Shown: positions 54,421 to 63,785 of the stretch, one piece after another
How positions within the stretch are numbered: position 1 is the stretch's first letter
Layout: every line of letters starts with the position of its first letter
DNA from: Paenibacillus sanguinis 2301083 = DSM 16941
GTDB taxonomy: Bacteria > Bacillota > Bacilli > Paenibacillales > Paenibacillaceae
Assembly (NCBI RefSeq): GCF_000374825.1
Contig: NZ_KB895380.1
Location: 1-64,000 of the forward strand
Reading direction: 5' to 3'
DNA length: 64,000 bases
Translations under genes and position numbers: made by a program
The notes under the pieces: model-generated
The model's database searches: none
Seen by the model: the letters and a program-made list of their open reading frames with translations, nothing else
Told to the model about the DNA's origin: nothing

Positions 54421-54562
54421 GTATTTTATCACCCTGCACATTCTCCCTTTTATATGCCTATGTTAAATTAATGGTGTTTGAACAAATAAAGCATATCCGC
54501 ACAGAATATTTTTCTCATTGTAGCAAAATTGTGTGGACAACGAAAGGATGTCAGGACAGAAT

Positions 54563-55621
54563 ATGAGCGAACTGTATATCGGCGTAATCGGAGCCGGATC
54601 GATTTCCGAGGCTCATCTCGCAGCCTATCAAGCCAACTCTCAAGCACGCCTGCATGCGATTTGCGATTTGAACGAGGAACGGGCGCGGAAGCTCGCTGCC
54701 AAATATGAAATCCCCCATGTTTACACCCATTTTCATGATCTGCTTGCGAACTCCGAGATTCAGGCGATCAGTATCTGCACCTGGAATAACTTCCACGCGG
54801 CCATTAGCATCGCGGCGCTGGATGCCGGCAAGGATGTGCTTTGCGAGAAGCCACTGTGTATGACCGTGGAGGAAGCACTACAGGTACAACAAGCGGTGGA
54901 ACGTACGGGCCGCTGGTTTGAGGTCGGCTATGTGCGCCGCCATGCCTCCAGCATCAGCGTATTGAAGAAATATCTCGATGCTGGCGATCTTGGTAGCATC
55001 TACTATGCCAAGGCAAGCCTGATTCGGCGGCTGGGCAATCCCGGCGGCTGGTTTGCCGACAAGGCCCGCTCCGGCGGTGGACCCCTGATTGATATCGGCG
55101 TGCATGTGATCGATCTTTGCTGGTACTTAATGGGTCGGCCCAAGGTCATCTCCGTCAGTGGCAACACCTACGCCAAGCTCGGCAACCGGTCCAATATCGA
55201 AAATTATGCCTTCTATCAGGCGGCAGATTACGACGCTTCCTTTAATACGGTTGAAGATATGGCGAACGCGCTCATTCGGTTTGAAAATGGAGCTTCGCTG
55301 ATGGTAGACGTCAGCTTCTCGCTGCATGCCAAGCAGAATTCAGCGTTGATCAATATTTACGGAGACAAGGGCGGCGCAGAGATTGAGCCTGAATTGTCCA
55401 TTGTGACCGAACAGCATAATACGATAGTGAACATAAGTCCGCAAATTACCGCTCCAGCCTTTGATTTTGCCGAGAGCTTCCAGAACGAGATCAATCATTT
55501 TGTAGCAGGGTGCCTGGGTGAAGTCCCAGCTATTAGTCCCGTTGAGGACGGCGTAGAGATGATCAAAATATTGAATGCGGTTTATGAGTCTGCGGCCGAG
55601 GGCCGGGAAATCCGTTTCTAA
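54563..55621 (+). CDS. Gfo/Idh/MocA-family oxidoreductase
   Basis: A 352-residue NAD(P)-dependent sugar dehydrogenase. NAD motif IGVIGAGSISEAHLAAYQAN (6-25), catalytic-site segment EKPLCMTVEEALQVQQAVER, and GGGPLIDIGVHVIDLCWYLM with the family histidine. It likely oxidises a sugar or inositol to a keto form, the first step before the TIM-barrel isomerases. The start at 54563 follows AGGA seven bases upstream. Divergent AraC regulator shares the 142-base promoter gap. Confidence 0.88.
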   Translation: MSELYIGVIGAGSISEAHLAAYQANSQARLHAICDLNEERARKLAAKYEIPHVYTHFHDLLANSEIQAISICTWNNFHAAISIAALDAGKDVLCEKPLCMTVEEALQVQQAVERTGRWFEVGYVRRHASSISVLKKYLDAGDLGSIYYAKASLIRRLGNPGGWFADKARSGGGPLIDIGVHVIDLCWYLMGRPKVISVSGNTYAKLGNRSNIENYAFYQAADYDASFNTVEDMANALIRFENGASLMVDVSFSLHAKQNSALINIYGDKGGAEIEPELSIVTEQHNTIVNISPQITAPAFDFAESFQNEINHFVAGCLGEVPAISPVEDGVEMIKILNAVYESAAEGREIRF

Positions 55622-55649
55622 GAAACAGGAAAGAAAGGTGGCAGGAATC

Positions 55650-56525
55650 ATGGGATTGACCAATAAAATTGGTGTCATTGTAGATAGCTTTAACGTAGGG
55701 GTTAAGGAAGGCTTGCGCAAGGCCAAGGAGGTTGGAGCTGAAGGCGTACAAATCTATGCTGTATCCGGAGATATGGACCCCGCAGTTCTAACAGGAACAG
55801 CCCGCAAGGAATTGCGCTCCTATATCGAGGACCTGGGGCTGGAAATATCGGCGTTATGCGGCGACCTGGCTGGTCATGGCTTTCAGGATGCGGCGGCTAA
55901 TCCAGCGAAGATTGAGAAGTCCAAGCGCATTCTGGATTTGGCCGTGGAGCTAGGTACGAACATCGTAACTACGCATATCGGCATTGTGCCGGAGGATAGC
56001 AGCAGCCCGATTTATGCGGCAATGCAGCAGTCCTGCGAGGAGCTTGGTGTATATGCCAAAAGCCTGAATGCTTATTTCGCGATTGAGACCGGACCGGAGC
56101 CTGCTGCGCATTTGAAGAGCTTCCTCGATACACTTAGCACCAACGGCGTATCCGTTAACTTTGACCCGGCCAATATGATCATGGTTACCGGAGATGATCC
56201 GGTTCAAGGCGTGAAGATGCTTCGTGACTATATCGTCCACACGCATGTCAAGGACGGTATTCGTCATCGGCTGGTGGACCCACGCAATGTATACGGCTAT
56301 TTGGGTTATGAGGCCATGGATCATCAGAAGATTGCCGACATGGCTGCTTCCGGTGCAGACTTCGACGAGGTACCACTTGGTCAAGGCGGCGTGGACTTCC
56401 CGGCTTATTTCGCTGCCCTGCAAGAGATCGGCTATACCGGTTATCTCACAATTGAGCGCGAAGTAGGCGACCATCCGGAAGAGGACATCCGTCAGGCCGT
56501 TCAATTCGTTCGTTCCTTCCGCTAA
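55650..56525 (+). CDS. Sugar phosphate isomerase/epimerase (TIM barrel, IolE/IolI-like)
   Basis: A 291-residue AP-endonuclease-2-like TIM barrel. Starts MGLTNKIGVIVDSF with AAGGTGG nine bases upstream. Metal-site strands include TTHIGIVPED, FAIETGPEPA, NFDPANMIM, VHTHVKDG and TIEREVG (His, Glu, Asp, His, Glu). In operon with the oxidoreductase (28-base gap) and a second family member. Substrate likely a keto-sugar or inosose; cannot be set from sequence. Confidence 0.88.
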   Translation: MGLTNKIGVIVDSFNVGVKEGLRKAKEVGAEGVQIYAVSGDMDPAVLTGTARKELRSYIEDLGLEISALCGDLAGHGFQDAAANPAKIEKSKRILDLAVELGTNIVTTHIGIVPEDSSSPIYAAMQQSCEELGVYAKSLNAYFAIETGPEPAAHLKSFLDTLSTNGVSVNFDPANMIMVTGDDPVQGVKMLRDYIVHTHVKDGIRHRLVDPRNVYGYLGYEAMDHQKIADMAASGADFDEVPLGQGGVDFPAYFAALQEIGYTGYLTIEREVGDHPEEDIRQAVQFVRSFR

Positions 56526-56559
56526 CTATTACCTATTACTGTAGAGGAGTTGCTTGTCC

Positions 56560-57417
56560 ATGAAGCTGGGAATTAGCTCTTACAGCCTGTACCAAGCGAT
56601 GCGCAGCGGGATCCTGTCCATTCTGGATGCCATCGATTGGGTAGCCGATCTGGGGGCCGAGCATATCGAGATCGTACCACTCGACTTTAACTTTAATGAC
56701 AATCCGGAGCTGGTTGGCGCTATTAAGGAACGTGCGGCCAAGGTCGGCATCGACTTATCCAACTATGCCATCGGGGCCAACTTCATCACTGAATCTGCGG
56801 AAGCCTATAAAGCGGAAATTGAGCGGGTCAAGCGCGAGGTAGACCATGCTCATGCCTTGGGGGTCAAGCTGATGCGCCATGATGTAGCCTCCCGTCAGGA
56901 CACCTCTATTATCCGTTTTCAAGAGGACTTGCCCCGAATTGCGGATGCCTGTCGTCAAATTGCGGACTATGCTGCTGAGTACGGCATCACTACCAGTCTG
57001 GAGAACCACGGTTATTACGTGCAAGCCAGCGACCGGGTACAGGCTGTGGTGCATGCCGCCAATCGGCCCAACTACAAGACAACACTGGATGTGGGCAACT
57101 TTATCTGTGTAGATGAAAACCCTGTTATGGCTGTGAAGAACAATATCAGCTATGCTTCGATGGTGCATATCAAGGATTTCTATATTCGCCCGGAACACAT
57201 CAATCCCGGCGAAGGCTGGTTCCGCAGCGCGGGAGGCCAATATTTACGCGGGGCCATCGCGGGCCAAGGCGATTTGGACCTGTACGAGCTGCTGCGCATC
57301 GTGAAGCACTCCGGCTACGACGGCTACCTCTCCATTGAATATGAGGGGATGGAGGATTGTCGCCTCGGCACGCGGATTGCCTACGACAACGTTCGCCGTA
57401 TCTGGAATGAGGTTTAA
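56560..57417 (+). CDS. Sugar phosphate isomerase/epimerase (TIM barrel), second paralogue
   Basis: A 285-residue TIM-barrel isomerase. MKLGISSYSLYQAMRSGILS opens the barrel; metal ligands are seen in LENHGYYVQ, TLDVGNFICV, MVHIKDFYI and SIEYEGMED. GAGGAG lies ten bases before the start. Third gene of the operon, 34 bases after the other isomerase. The two proteins are only distantly similar, so they probably act at different steps. Confidence 0.88.
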   Translation: MKLGISSYSLYQAMRSGILSILDAIDWVADLGAEHIEIVPLDFNFNDNPELVGAIKERAAKVGIDLSNYAIGANFITESAEAYKAEIERVKREVDHAHALGVKLMRHDVASRQDTSIIRFQEDLPRIADACRQIADYAAEYGITTSLENHGYYVQASDRVQAVVHAANRPNYKTTLDVGNFICVDENPVMAVKNNISYASMVHIKDFYIRPEHINPGEGWFRSAGGQYLRGAIAGQGDLDLYELLRIVKHSGYDGYLSIEYEGMEDCRLGTRIAYDNVRRIWNEV

Positions 57418-57434
57418 ACAGTCTAGTTTAGAAG

Positions 57435-57504
57435 AGTCCGGTAAGGACAGTCCGGTAAGGACAGTCCGGTAAGGACGATCTGGTAAGGACGATCTGGTAA
57501 AGAA
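57435..57504. repeat. Tandem repeat block, five 14-base units
   Basis: AGTCCGGTAAGGAC three times, then GATCTGGTAAGGAC and GATCTGGTAAAGAA, directly after the isomerase operon. Non-coding. Confidence 0.9.
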
Positions 57505-57586
57505 GCGGTTAGTCCAGAATGCTCTGGCTCAATAAGGCCTACGGTCGCTCCTAAAGAATGAGCATACCGCTCACCCTATACAATCT

Positions 57587-57630
57587 AAAATCCCCCTGCC
57601 ACGGCGCTTGCTCCTGGCAGGGGGATTTAT
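57587..57630. terminator. Bidirectional terminator after the isomerase operon
   Basis: AATCCCCCTGCCA / TGGCAGGGGGATT, with A/T-rich flanks on both sides (T-run TTTATTTATT on the plus strand). Confidence 0.8.
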
Positions 57631-57658
57631 TTATTGGATGAATGTTTAACCCTGTTGA

Positions 57659-57700
57659 GGGGCTTCTGTAGTGGGGCTTCTGTAGTGGGGCTTCTGTAGT
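57659..57700. repeat. Tandem repeat block, three 14-base units
   Basis: GGGGCTTCTGTAGT three times in a row, followed by a broken fourth. Confidence 0.9.
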
Positions 57701-57737
57701 GAACAGTCCTGTCGTAAACACACACGCCAGTAGTTCA

Positions 57738-57912
57738 CATGATGAAGCCCTCACCAGGAACCTGATCAGAAGGCCTGACCATGAGGTTCTCATCACTAAG
57801 CACTACTTGAAGCATTCACCATGAAGTTCTCATCACGAAGCCCTCATCACGAAGCCCTCATCACGGAGCGCTCACCACGAAGCGCCCACCAGGAAGCCCT
57901 AGTCACGGATTA
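57738..57912. repeat. Degenerate 14-base tandem repeats
   Basis: Units such as CTCATCACGAAGCC (57829-57842, 57843-57856), CTCATCACGGAGCG, CTCACCACGAAGCG and CCCACCAGGAAGCC at a strict 14-base period, with older decayed units to the left. Confidence 0.8.
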
Positions 57913-58095
57913 ACGGGAATTCCTCATGCTAATTAGTCCATTTTCCCAAAAAACTAAGGATTAACTGGAAATTCTCCTGCTAATCTTACTGTTTTCACTG
58001 AAAAAGGTGGGTTTCCCAAATATTATATGGAGAATTTCCATCTAAACGCTAATATCCTCTAGTTTCCAGCAAATAACGGGACTTTTTCCCGCTAA
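57907..58095. repeat. Cluster of imperfect palindromic repeats
   Basis: ATTAACTGGAAATTCTCCTG, ATTATATGGAGAATTTCCAT and similar copies of the palindrome also found at 50030-50222. Confidence 0.5.
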
Positions 58096-58098
58096 GTT

Positions 58099-58215
58099 TC
58101 ATTTCGAGCTCATAAATAGCTAGTCAAACACAACCATCTTAACTTCGAGTCTATAACCAGCCACTTAATCGCAACCATCTTCATTTCGAGCCCATAACCA
58201 GCTACTTAATCGCAA
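58099..58215. repeat. Tandem repeat block, 41-base units
   Basis: TTCGAG recurs at 58103, 58144 and 58185 (41-base period) with the shared text ATAACCAGC...CTTAATCGCAACCATCTTC. Copies 2 and 3 are close; copy 1 is decayed. Confidence 0.85.
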
Positions 58216-58242
58216 CCATCCTCTTTACGAAACCCTTTGTTG

Positions 58243-58330
58243 TTCTTACGATATCAGCAGCCTGTCAGCTTGTGATATCAGCCTGTCAGCTTACGATATC
58301 AGCCTGTCAACTTGTGATATCAGCGGTTGT
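58243..58330. repeat. Tandem repeat block, 21-base units
   Basis: GATATCAGC-CTGTCAGCTT units starting at 58250, 58274, 58295 and 58316 (24, 21 and 21 bases apart). Between 57418 and 58431 I see only these repeats and the terminator, no gene. Confidence 0.85.
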
Positions 58331-58431
58331 TCTTAAAGTACCGGTTGGCATCCTTGCCATGCCAGTTTGTCATTCTTACGGTACCCGTTTGGCTGGCTCC
58401 TTACGATGACAATAGCCTTTGCACTTTCCGT

Positions 58432-61167
58432 TTAAGCTCGGCGAATGCCGACCGTTGTAATCTCACACGGAGCTACCGGCAGCGACAGACAACCAGCCGC
58501 GCTCTTGGATAACGGCGCAGCCGCTTCTTCAAGAATCGTCGTCTTATAGAAATGTTCATGCGGGATGTCCGTACCGAGCGTTAACTCAGCCGCTTCGTCG
58601 CTCATATTGTACCAACGCAGCAGCAGATCGCCTGTCTCTTGGTTCATTTTGAGGGAGGAGAAAGCCAGCTCCGCCCCTTCCCACTGGAACGGCTTGTATA
58701 CCGGTGCCAGCGGTCCTTCATGAACCCCGGTCTGGCAGACCGTCCAAGGAATCTGGAATTGGTAGGCCTCCGTATAAGCTCCAGACAAGATACCATCACC
58801 ACTATGCGGAATCAGCTCCATCCGAGCGGTGTAGGTATCCAGGCATTGCGCCTCCGGTGTCGGGAACAAGCCCCAGTCGCCAAGCTCGCCAACCGCGCGC
58901 AACAGCGTAATCGCAATCGTGTTGCGGCCATCGCGCAAAACTTCGTATTCGTTCAAGCCCAGATTGGCCACCGTCAGACCGGCTCCTTCTCCGCTTACGT
59001 CGACGAAGGCTTGCTGATGCTGGGTATTGCTCGGGTTCTCCCATTCCGGCGCAGGAACGATATCGCGCTCAGCCACTTCAAACATGGAGTCGACGCTTAA
59101 CGTTGAAGCTTCAATATCGGTCGGGAACAAGGCGCGTACACGGTGATCCTTGGCCGTATTGTTGATCGTCGTTTCGATCTGTACGCCCTTGCCTGCGGCT
59201 TCCAGAGAAATCACAGTCCGCAGTGCAAGTGTCGTCAGTTCATTGCTGCGGCCTGCCTTGCGGTGAGGGAAATAAACCAGCTCCCGTTGTTCCTCATCCA
59301 GCTTCTCATCCGCAGATACAGGAACATTCCAGGTATGATTGACCTCCAGCGATGCGCGGTAAGGCGTATCCTCCAGTACACGGATGTCCGCTGTCAGACC
59401 TTTGGTTGTCAGCGGAGCTGTCCCTTCCGGCTGGCGGTACATATACTCGTTGCCGATATCCCCGGTATCCTCGTAGATGCCCAGATCCCGGTAGGTTTTG
59501 CCATTAGCCTTGTCGGTTAGCGTAAACGATCCATCCTCAGCCAGTTCCACCTTCAGGCTCCCGTTCTCCAATACCTTGTCTCCGGTGAGCAACGAGGAAG
59601 GCTTGTCCGTTGTCTGCCCATCGCGGCGCACCCATGCGTAGGCGCTCAGGCCCAGCGCCGGGATATCCTGTGCCAGGAAGGTCAGCTTCACCTTACGGCA
59701 CATGTAAGGCTGGCGGAACTTATCATCCGGCAAGTCATAACCGAACAATAACCCCAAATCTTCAACAGTACAAGGCACCGTGTTGCCTTCGGTATCAACC
59801 AGTTCACGTCCAGACAAATCGACAGCCTTCATGCGGCTGCCTGTTTCTTCTACGCCAAGCCCTTCACGCAGATACAGACGGGCGGCATCCAGCTCCACCG
59901 TCACCGTTCCTGTACGTGTCCAGCCGGTTGTATTCATCGCGATCACAGGCAACGGCTCTTCCCCGTAAGCTGCGAATACCGAGGTATTCACAGCATCTGC
60001 TATAACTTGCTTGCTATCGTCGATCAGAGCTTCTGCTACATGGCGGCTCTTCTCAAAGCGCGTCACCATTTCGCGGTGAACCTCGTCCACGCTGCAGCCG
60101 CAAATGCTGTCGTGCGGATGATTTTGCATCAATGTCTTCCAAGCATAGGTGAACAAATGATGCGGGTAAGCCTTGCCCAGCAAATGCGCAACCGAAGCGA
60201 GCGGCTCGGCTACCTTCTCCAGCAAGGCTTGGCCTTCCTGATTCATTTGCTTCAAGTACACGCGAGCTGAAGCCGTGTTCACCAGTGTTCCCCAGCCATC
60301 ATTACGCTGGCTGCGCAGTTCGCCCTTCACCGTCGACAGCTCGCGGCCATCCAGCGCACGGTCCAGTTCATTCAGATAGTCCGGGAAGTTGGAATGAATA
60401 AACTTCGTATCCGGGTACAGCTTCTCTGCCGTACGGATTGCCTCAGGCAGATCCAGTTGCAGCGGCTGGTGATCACAGCCGTTCATGAACAGAAGCTCTC
60501 CCGTTGCCGCATACTTCTCCGCATCGGACAGCTTGCGATCCCAAAATGCCTTCGCTTCCGCCTCATCCACCGGAACTTCATTCCCGTTGGAATACCAGTT
60601 GGCGAACAGAATGCCAAGCACCTTGGAGCCGTCGGGACCCTCCCAGATCAGCTCGGAGAAGGAGGATTCATAATCCCCCTCGGAAACGGTGTTATTGAAC
60701 CCCGTGGGCTTCACGCCACGGCCGAAGAAGACATTGTTAATACCTGATTGCTTCATCAATTGCGGTGTTTGTCCCACCAGACCGAAGGTATCGGGGAAAT
60801 ATCCGATCTTAGCTGGCGTGCTGTACTTCTTCGCATCCTGATGACCAATTTGCATATTGCGAACATTGGCTTCTCCACTGGTCAGAAAGGCATCCTGCAG
60901 GATGTACCATGGACCGATCAGGATACGGCCTGCGCGAATATGCTGCTCCAGCCGTTCCTTGTTCTCCGGGCGAACTTGAAGATAGTCTTCCAGGATAATC
61001 GTTTGTCCGTCCAGGTAGAAGCTGCGGAACGCCGAGTCTCCATCCAGCTTATCCAGCAGCGCGTCCACCAGCTCAACGAGCCGGACATGATGCTTCTCAT
61101 AAGGCAAATACCATTCCCGGTCCCAGTGCGTATGGGAGATGATATGTGCGGTTCTTTGCTTGCTCAT
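58432..61167 (-). CDS. Alpha-mannosidase, GH38
   Basis: A 911-residue retaining alpha-mannosidase, cytoplasmic (no signal peptide). The catalytic domain starts HIISHTHWDREWYLPYEKHH with the zinc ligands His-x-His...Asp, and GYFPDTFGLVGQTPQLMKQS carries the likely nucleophile region. HDSICGCSVDEVHREMVTRF (about 350-369) adds another zinc His. Beta-domains follow to the end. It removes terminal alpha-mannose and would supply mannose to the cell together with the GH130 and GH125 enzymes upstream (gap 37 bases). Similar to MngB and other bacterial GH38. Confidence 0.93.
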   Translation of the reverse strand: MSKQRTAHIISHTHWDREWYLPYEKHHVRLVELVDALLDKLDGDSAFRSFYLDGQTIILEDYLQVRPENKERLEQHIRAGRILIGPWYILQDAFLTSGEANVRNMQIGHQDAKKYSTPAKIGYFPDTFGLVGQTPQLMKQSGINNVFFGRGVKPTGFNNTVSEGDYESSFSELIWEGPDGSKVLGILFANWYSNGNEVPVDEAEAKAFWDRKLSDAEKYAATGELLFMNGCDHQPLQLDLPEAIRTAEKLYPDTKFIHSNFPDYLNELDRALDGRELSTVKGELRSQRNDGWGTLVNTASARVYLKQMNQEGQALLEKVAEPLASVAHLLGKAYPHHLFTYAWKTLMQNHPHDSICGCSVDEVHREMVTRFEKSRHVAEALIDDSKQVIADAVNTSVFAAYGEEPLPVIAMNTTGWTRTGTVTVELDAARLYLREGLGVEETGSRMKAVDLSGRELVDTEGNTVPCTVEDLGLLFGYDLPDDKFRQPYMCRKVKLTFLAQDIPALGLSAYAWVRRDGQTTDKPSSLLTGDKVLENGSLKVELAEDGSFTLTDKANGKTYRDLGIYEDTGDIGNEYMYRQPEGTAPLTTKGLTADIRVLEDTPYRASLEVNHTWNVPVSADEKLDEEQRELVYFPHRKAGRSNELTTLALRTVISLEAAGKGVQIETTINNTAKDHRVRALFPTDIEASTLSVDSMFEVAERDIVPAPEWENPSNTQHQQAFVDVSGEGAGLTVANLGLNEYEVLRDGRNTIAITLLRAVGELGDWGLFPTPEAQCLDTYTARMELIPHSGDGILSGAYTEAYQFQIPWTVCQTGVHEGPLAPVYKPFQWEGAELAFSSLKMNQETGDLLLRWYNMSDEAAELTLGTDIPHEHFYKTTILEEAAAPLSKSAAGCLSLPVAPCEITTVGIRRA

Positions 61168-61204
61168 TTGCTGATCCTCGCTTTCTTAGCCGTCTAAGTT
61201 CGTC

Positions 61205-62203
61205 TTAAGCTTCGATTTCCAAAGGATACTCTTCCATGTAGCTCAGCAATTCGTCGACAGTTGTAAATGCCAATCCGGTCACAGTGTCGGCACAGCCGTA
61301 GTATATAGCGATACGGCCAGTATCGGCATCGGTCAAGGCCGCGCAAGGGAACGTTACGTTCGGTACATCGCCAACACATTCATACAGCGTTTCCGGGCCG
61401 AGAATATAGTTGCGGGAGCGAGCCTTCACGATCCATGGCTTGTCGATATCGAGCAGAGCGCAGCCCATGCGATACACAAAGCCGTTGCAGGTATTGATTA
61501 CGCCGTGGTAGATCAGCAGCCAGCCCTTGTCGGTTTCAATCGGAACCGGTCCTGGGCCGATTTTTTTGGATTGCCAAGCCGAAGCATCACCATTAATCGT
61601 ACCCATCACATAACGATGTTTGCCCCAGAAGGTCAAGTCCGGGCTAATGCTATAGAAGATATCGCCAAATGGCGTATGGCCTGTGTCACTCGGGCGGCTC
61701 ACCATAGCATAATAACCATCGATTTTGCGTGGGAACAACACACCGTTGCGGTTGTATGGCAAGAAGGCATTTTCCAGTTGATGGAATGTCTTGAAGTCGG
61801 TTGTCCAAGCGATCCCGATGGTTGGGCCATGATAGCCATTACACCAGGTAATATAATAGCGGTCATCAATCTTGATGACGCGTGGGTCGTAACGATATTC
61901 ACGCTTGGTGATTTCCTCGTCACCTTCAAATTGAATCGGCTCATGGTTGATGTTCCAGTTCACGCCGTCATCACTGAAGCCCGCGAAGATGTCCATGCTG
62001 ACCGAACGGGAATCACAGCGGAATACGCCGGCAAATCCACCTTCAAAAGGAACCACTGCGGAGTTAAATACACTGTTGGAGTTCGGAATAGCGTGACGCT
62101 CGATAATCGGATTTTGCGAGTAACGCCAAACTGGAGCATTCAAGCCTTCAGGCTTGTCTTGCCAAGGGATGTTTTTCAGAGCTTCACCGATAATTTTAGA
62201 CAT
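61205..62203 (-). CDS. GH130 beta-mannoside phosphorylase
   Basis: A 332-residue intracellular phosphorolytic enzyme acting on beta-linked mannose. [20 protein letters not shown] (about 105-124) and [20 protein letters not shown] are family motifs, with an Asp in each active-site turn. [19 protein letters not shown] carries further substrate residues. GH130 enzymes release mannose-1-phosphate from mannobiose, Man-Glc or Man-GlcNAc; which one applies cannot be told. Placed between GH125 and GH38, a role in high-mannose glycan or mannan use is likely. Confidence 0.9.
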   Translation of the reverse strand: MSKIIGEALKNIPWQDKPEGLNAPVWRYSQNPIIERHAIPNSNSVFNSAVVPFEGGFAGVFRCDSRSVSMDIFAGFSDDGVNWNINHEPIQFEGDEEITKREYRYDPRVIKIDDRYYITWCNGYHGPTIGIAWTTDFKTFHQLENAFLPYNRNGVLFPRKIDGYYAMVSRPSDTGHTPFGDIFYSISPDLTFWGKHRYVMGTINGDASAWQSKKIGPGPVPIETDKGWLLIYHGVINTCNGFVYRMGCALLDIDKPWIVKARSRNYILGPETLYECVGDVPNVTFPCAALTDADTGRIAIYYGCADTVTGLAFTTVDELLSYMEEYPLEIEA

Positions 62204-62261
62204 AATTTTGTCTCCTTTTCTTTGTTAAGAGATTAGCTGATATAAAAATCTTGGATTGAAA

Positions 62262-63581
62262 TTACAAAATGCCTTCTTTCATCGCTCTGTATACCAATTG
62301 TGAGAACAGGCTGTTCGACCAAGCAAACCATTTGCGGGTAAAAATCGTCGGGTCATCGGCATGGAAGCCTTCGTGCATAAAGCCAGTTCCCGCGTCTGTG
62401 GATTCCAGCATCGCGATCATTTCCAGCTTCTCTTCCTTCGATTGCGCCGTGATGCCCTGCATCGACAACGCCATATGCCAAATGTAATCCTTTGGCGTAT
62501 GGGGACTGCCAATTCCTTTGGCCGCTTTTCCTTCAAAATAGAACGGGTTCTCCTTGCTCAGGGCAAAACGACGTGTATTTTGATAAATCGGATCGTCCGC
62601 GCCCACATAACCAAGGTATGGAATGGACATCAAGCCCGGTGTACCCGCGTCGTCCATCAGACAATAATTGCCGAAACCATCAGTCTCGTAAGCATAAATC
62701 GGCCCAAATTCCGGATGGCGATAGATCCCATACAGCTTGATGCCGTGATCGACTTCAAACTCCAGCTCCTTCAATTCCGCCAGGAAGTCCAGGTCGCGGA
62801 ATACCCATTCCGCAAATTCCTGCATTTGACGCAAGGTTACAACGGCGAACATATTGCCCGGAATGTTGTAATGGAAATCGCAAGCATCGTCACTGGAACG
62901 GAAGCCGGACCAAATCATGCCTGTATAGTTCACGGGCATACCCAGGCCGTTATTGCGCAAGGAATCCTCAGGAATGCCGTTGTTGCGGGTGAAGCGGTAA
63001 GGCGATTGTTCAAAGTGATGTTGCTCGGTCTTGAACAGGTCGTATATTTTACGCATCGCGGCTTTGAACCCGGCGTCAAAAATATCGGTTTGTTCAGTTT
63101 CTTTCCAATAGGTATATGCCAAACGAACCACAAAGCACAGGGAATCAATTTCAAATTTGCGCTCCCATACCCATGGAGACATTTCGGTCACGTCCGCCGT
63201 ATTCCAATGCCAGTCATTAGCGGACTCGTTAAACGCATTGGCATACGGGTCAATGTGAACGTATTGAATATGACGCTTGATCAAGCCGCTGATGATGCGC
63301 TGCAAATCGGCATCTTCCTTGGCAAACGGTACATATTGTATAACCTGTTCCACGGAATCTCGCAGCCATGAAGCTGGGATATCACCCGTAATGACAAAGG
63401 TTGTACCGTCATCCATCAGTTTGGTGGTTGTTTCAAGCGTGTTCGGGAAACAGTTCTTGAACAGCTCCAGCAGCTTCGGACGATGGGCCAGCTTGGTCTC
63501 TGCTTCAGCCAAAACGTCTTGAATCGCTTGCGGCAGCTCCAGCTTAGGCATAGGTATTTTAGGAAGTCTGAATTGTTCCAT
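62262..63581 (-). CDS. GH125 exo-alpha-1,6-mannosidase
   Basis: A 439-residue inverting, metal-independent alpha-mannosidase. TFVITGDIPASWLRDSVEQV, YANAFNESANDWHWNTADVT and GFMHEGFHADDPTIFTRKWF are distinctive for GH125. The start at 63581 has AAAGGAG 12 bases upstream. No signal peptide, so the oligosaccharide must be imported. First gene of the three-gene mannoside operon. No transporter for it is seen in the window. Confidence 0.92.
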   Translation of the reverse strand: MEQFRLPKIPMPKLELPQAIQDVLAEAETKLAHRPKLLELFKNCFPNTLETTTKLMDDGTTFVITGDIPASWLRDSVEQVIQYVPFAKEDADLQRIISGLIKRHIQYVHIDPYANAFNESANDWHWNTADVTEMSPWVWERKFEIDSLCFVVRLAYTYWKETEQTDIFDAGFKAAMRKIYDLFKTEQHHFEQSPYRFTRNNGIPEDSLRNNGLGMPVNYTGMIWSGFRSSDDACDFHYNIPGNMFAVVTLRQMQEFAEWVFRDLDFLAELKELEFEVDHGIKLYGIYRHPEFGPIYAYETDGFGNYCLMDDAGTPGLMSIPYLGYVGADDPIYQNTRRFALSKENPFYFEGKAAKGIGSPHTPKDYIWHMALSMQGITAQSKEEKLEMIAMLESTDAGTGFMHEGFHADDPTIFTRKWFAWSNSLFSQLVYRAMKEGIL

Positions 63582-63620
63582 GAGTGTTGGTTCTCTCCTT
63601 TATTAGGCGATGTCAGAAGT

Positions 63621-63778
63621 GTGGTGAACTATGAGGCCTGCGGCCGATCTGGGCTTCCACTCGCTGTTAAACCCGGATTTTTTGAAGCATTTGAACCTGA
63701 CAAGGTAAAAATCCGGGTTTAAAGGCGACCGCTTCGCTGCTCCAGCTCCATATCGGCTCTCCGGCAACGGTTCACCAC
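63621..63778. repeat. Inverted-repeat element upstream of the mannoside operon
   Basis: Outer ends GTGGTGAAC and GTTCACCAC, inner perfect 15-base arms TAAACCCGGATTTTT / AAAAATCCGGGTTTA (63668-63721). The arms between are partly complementary (CCGATCTGGGCT against AGCTCCATATCGG). About 158 bases, no coding potential; different from the GTTCAAAAAGTC family beside it. Confidence 0.65.
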
Positions 63779-63785
63779 AATTCTA

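Noticed and set aside
57435-58330. CRISPR array
   Set aside because: Units are directly adjacent without unique spacers, and no cas genes are present.
62361-63371. 336-codon plus-strand open frame
   Set aside because: Antisense to the GH125 gene, which has clear family motifs and a good ribosome binding site.
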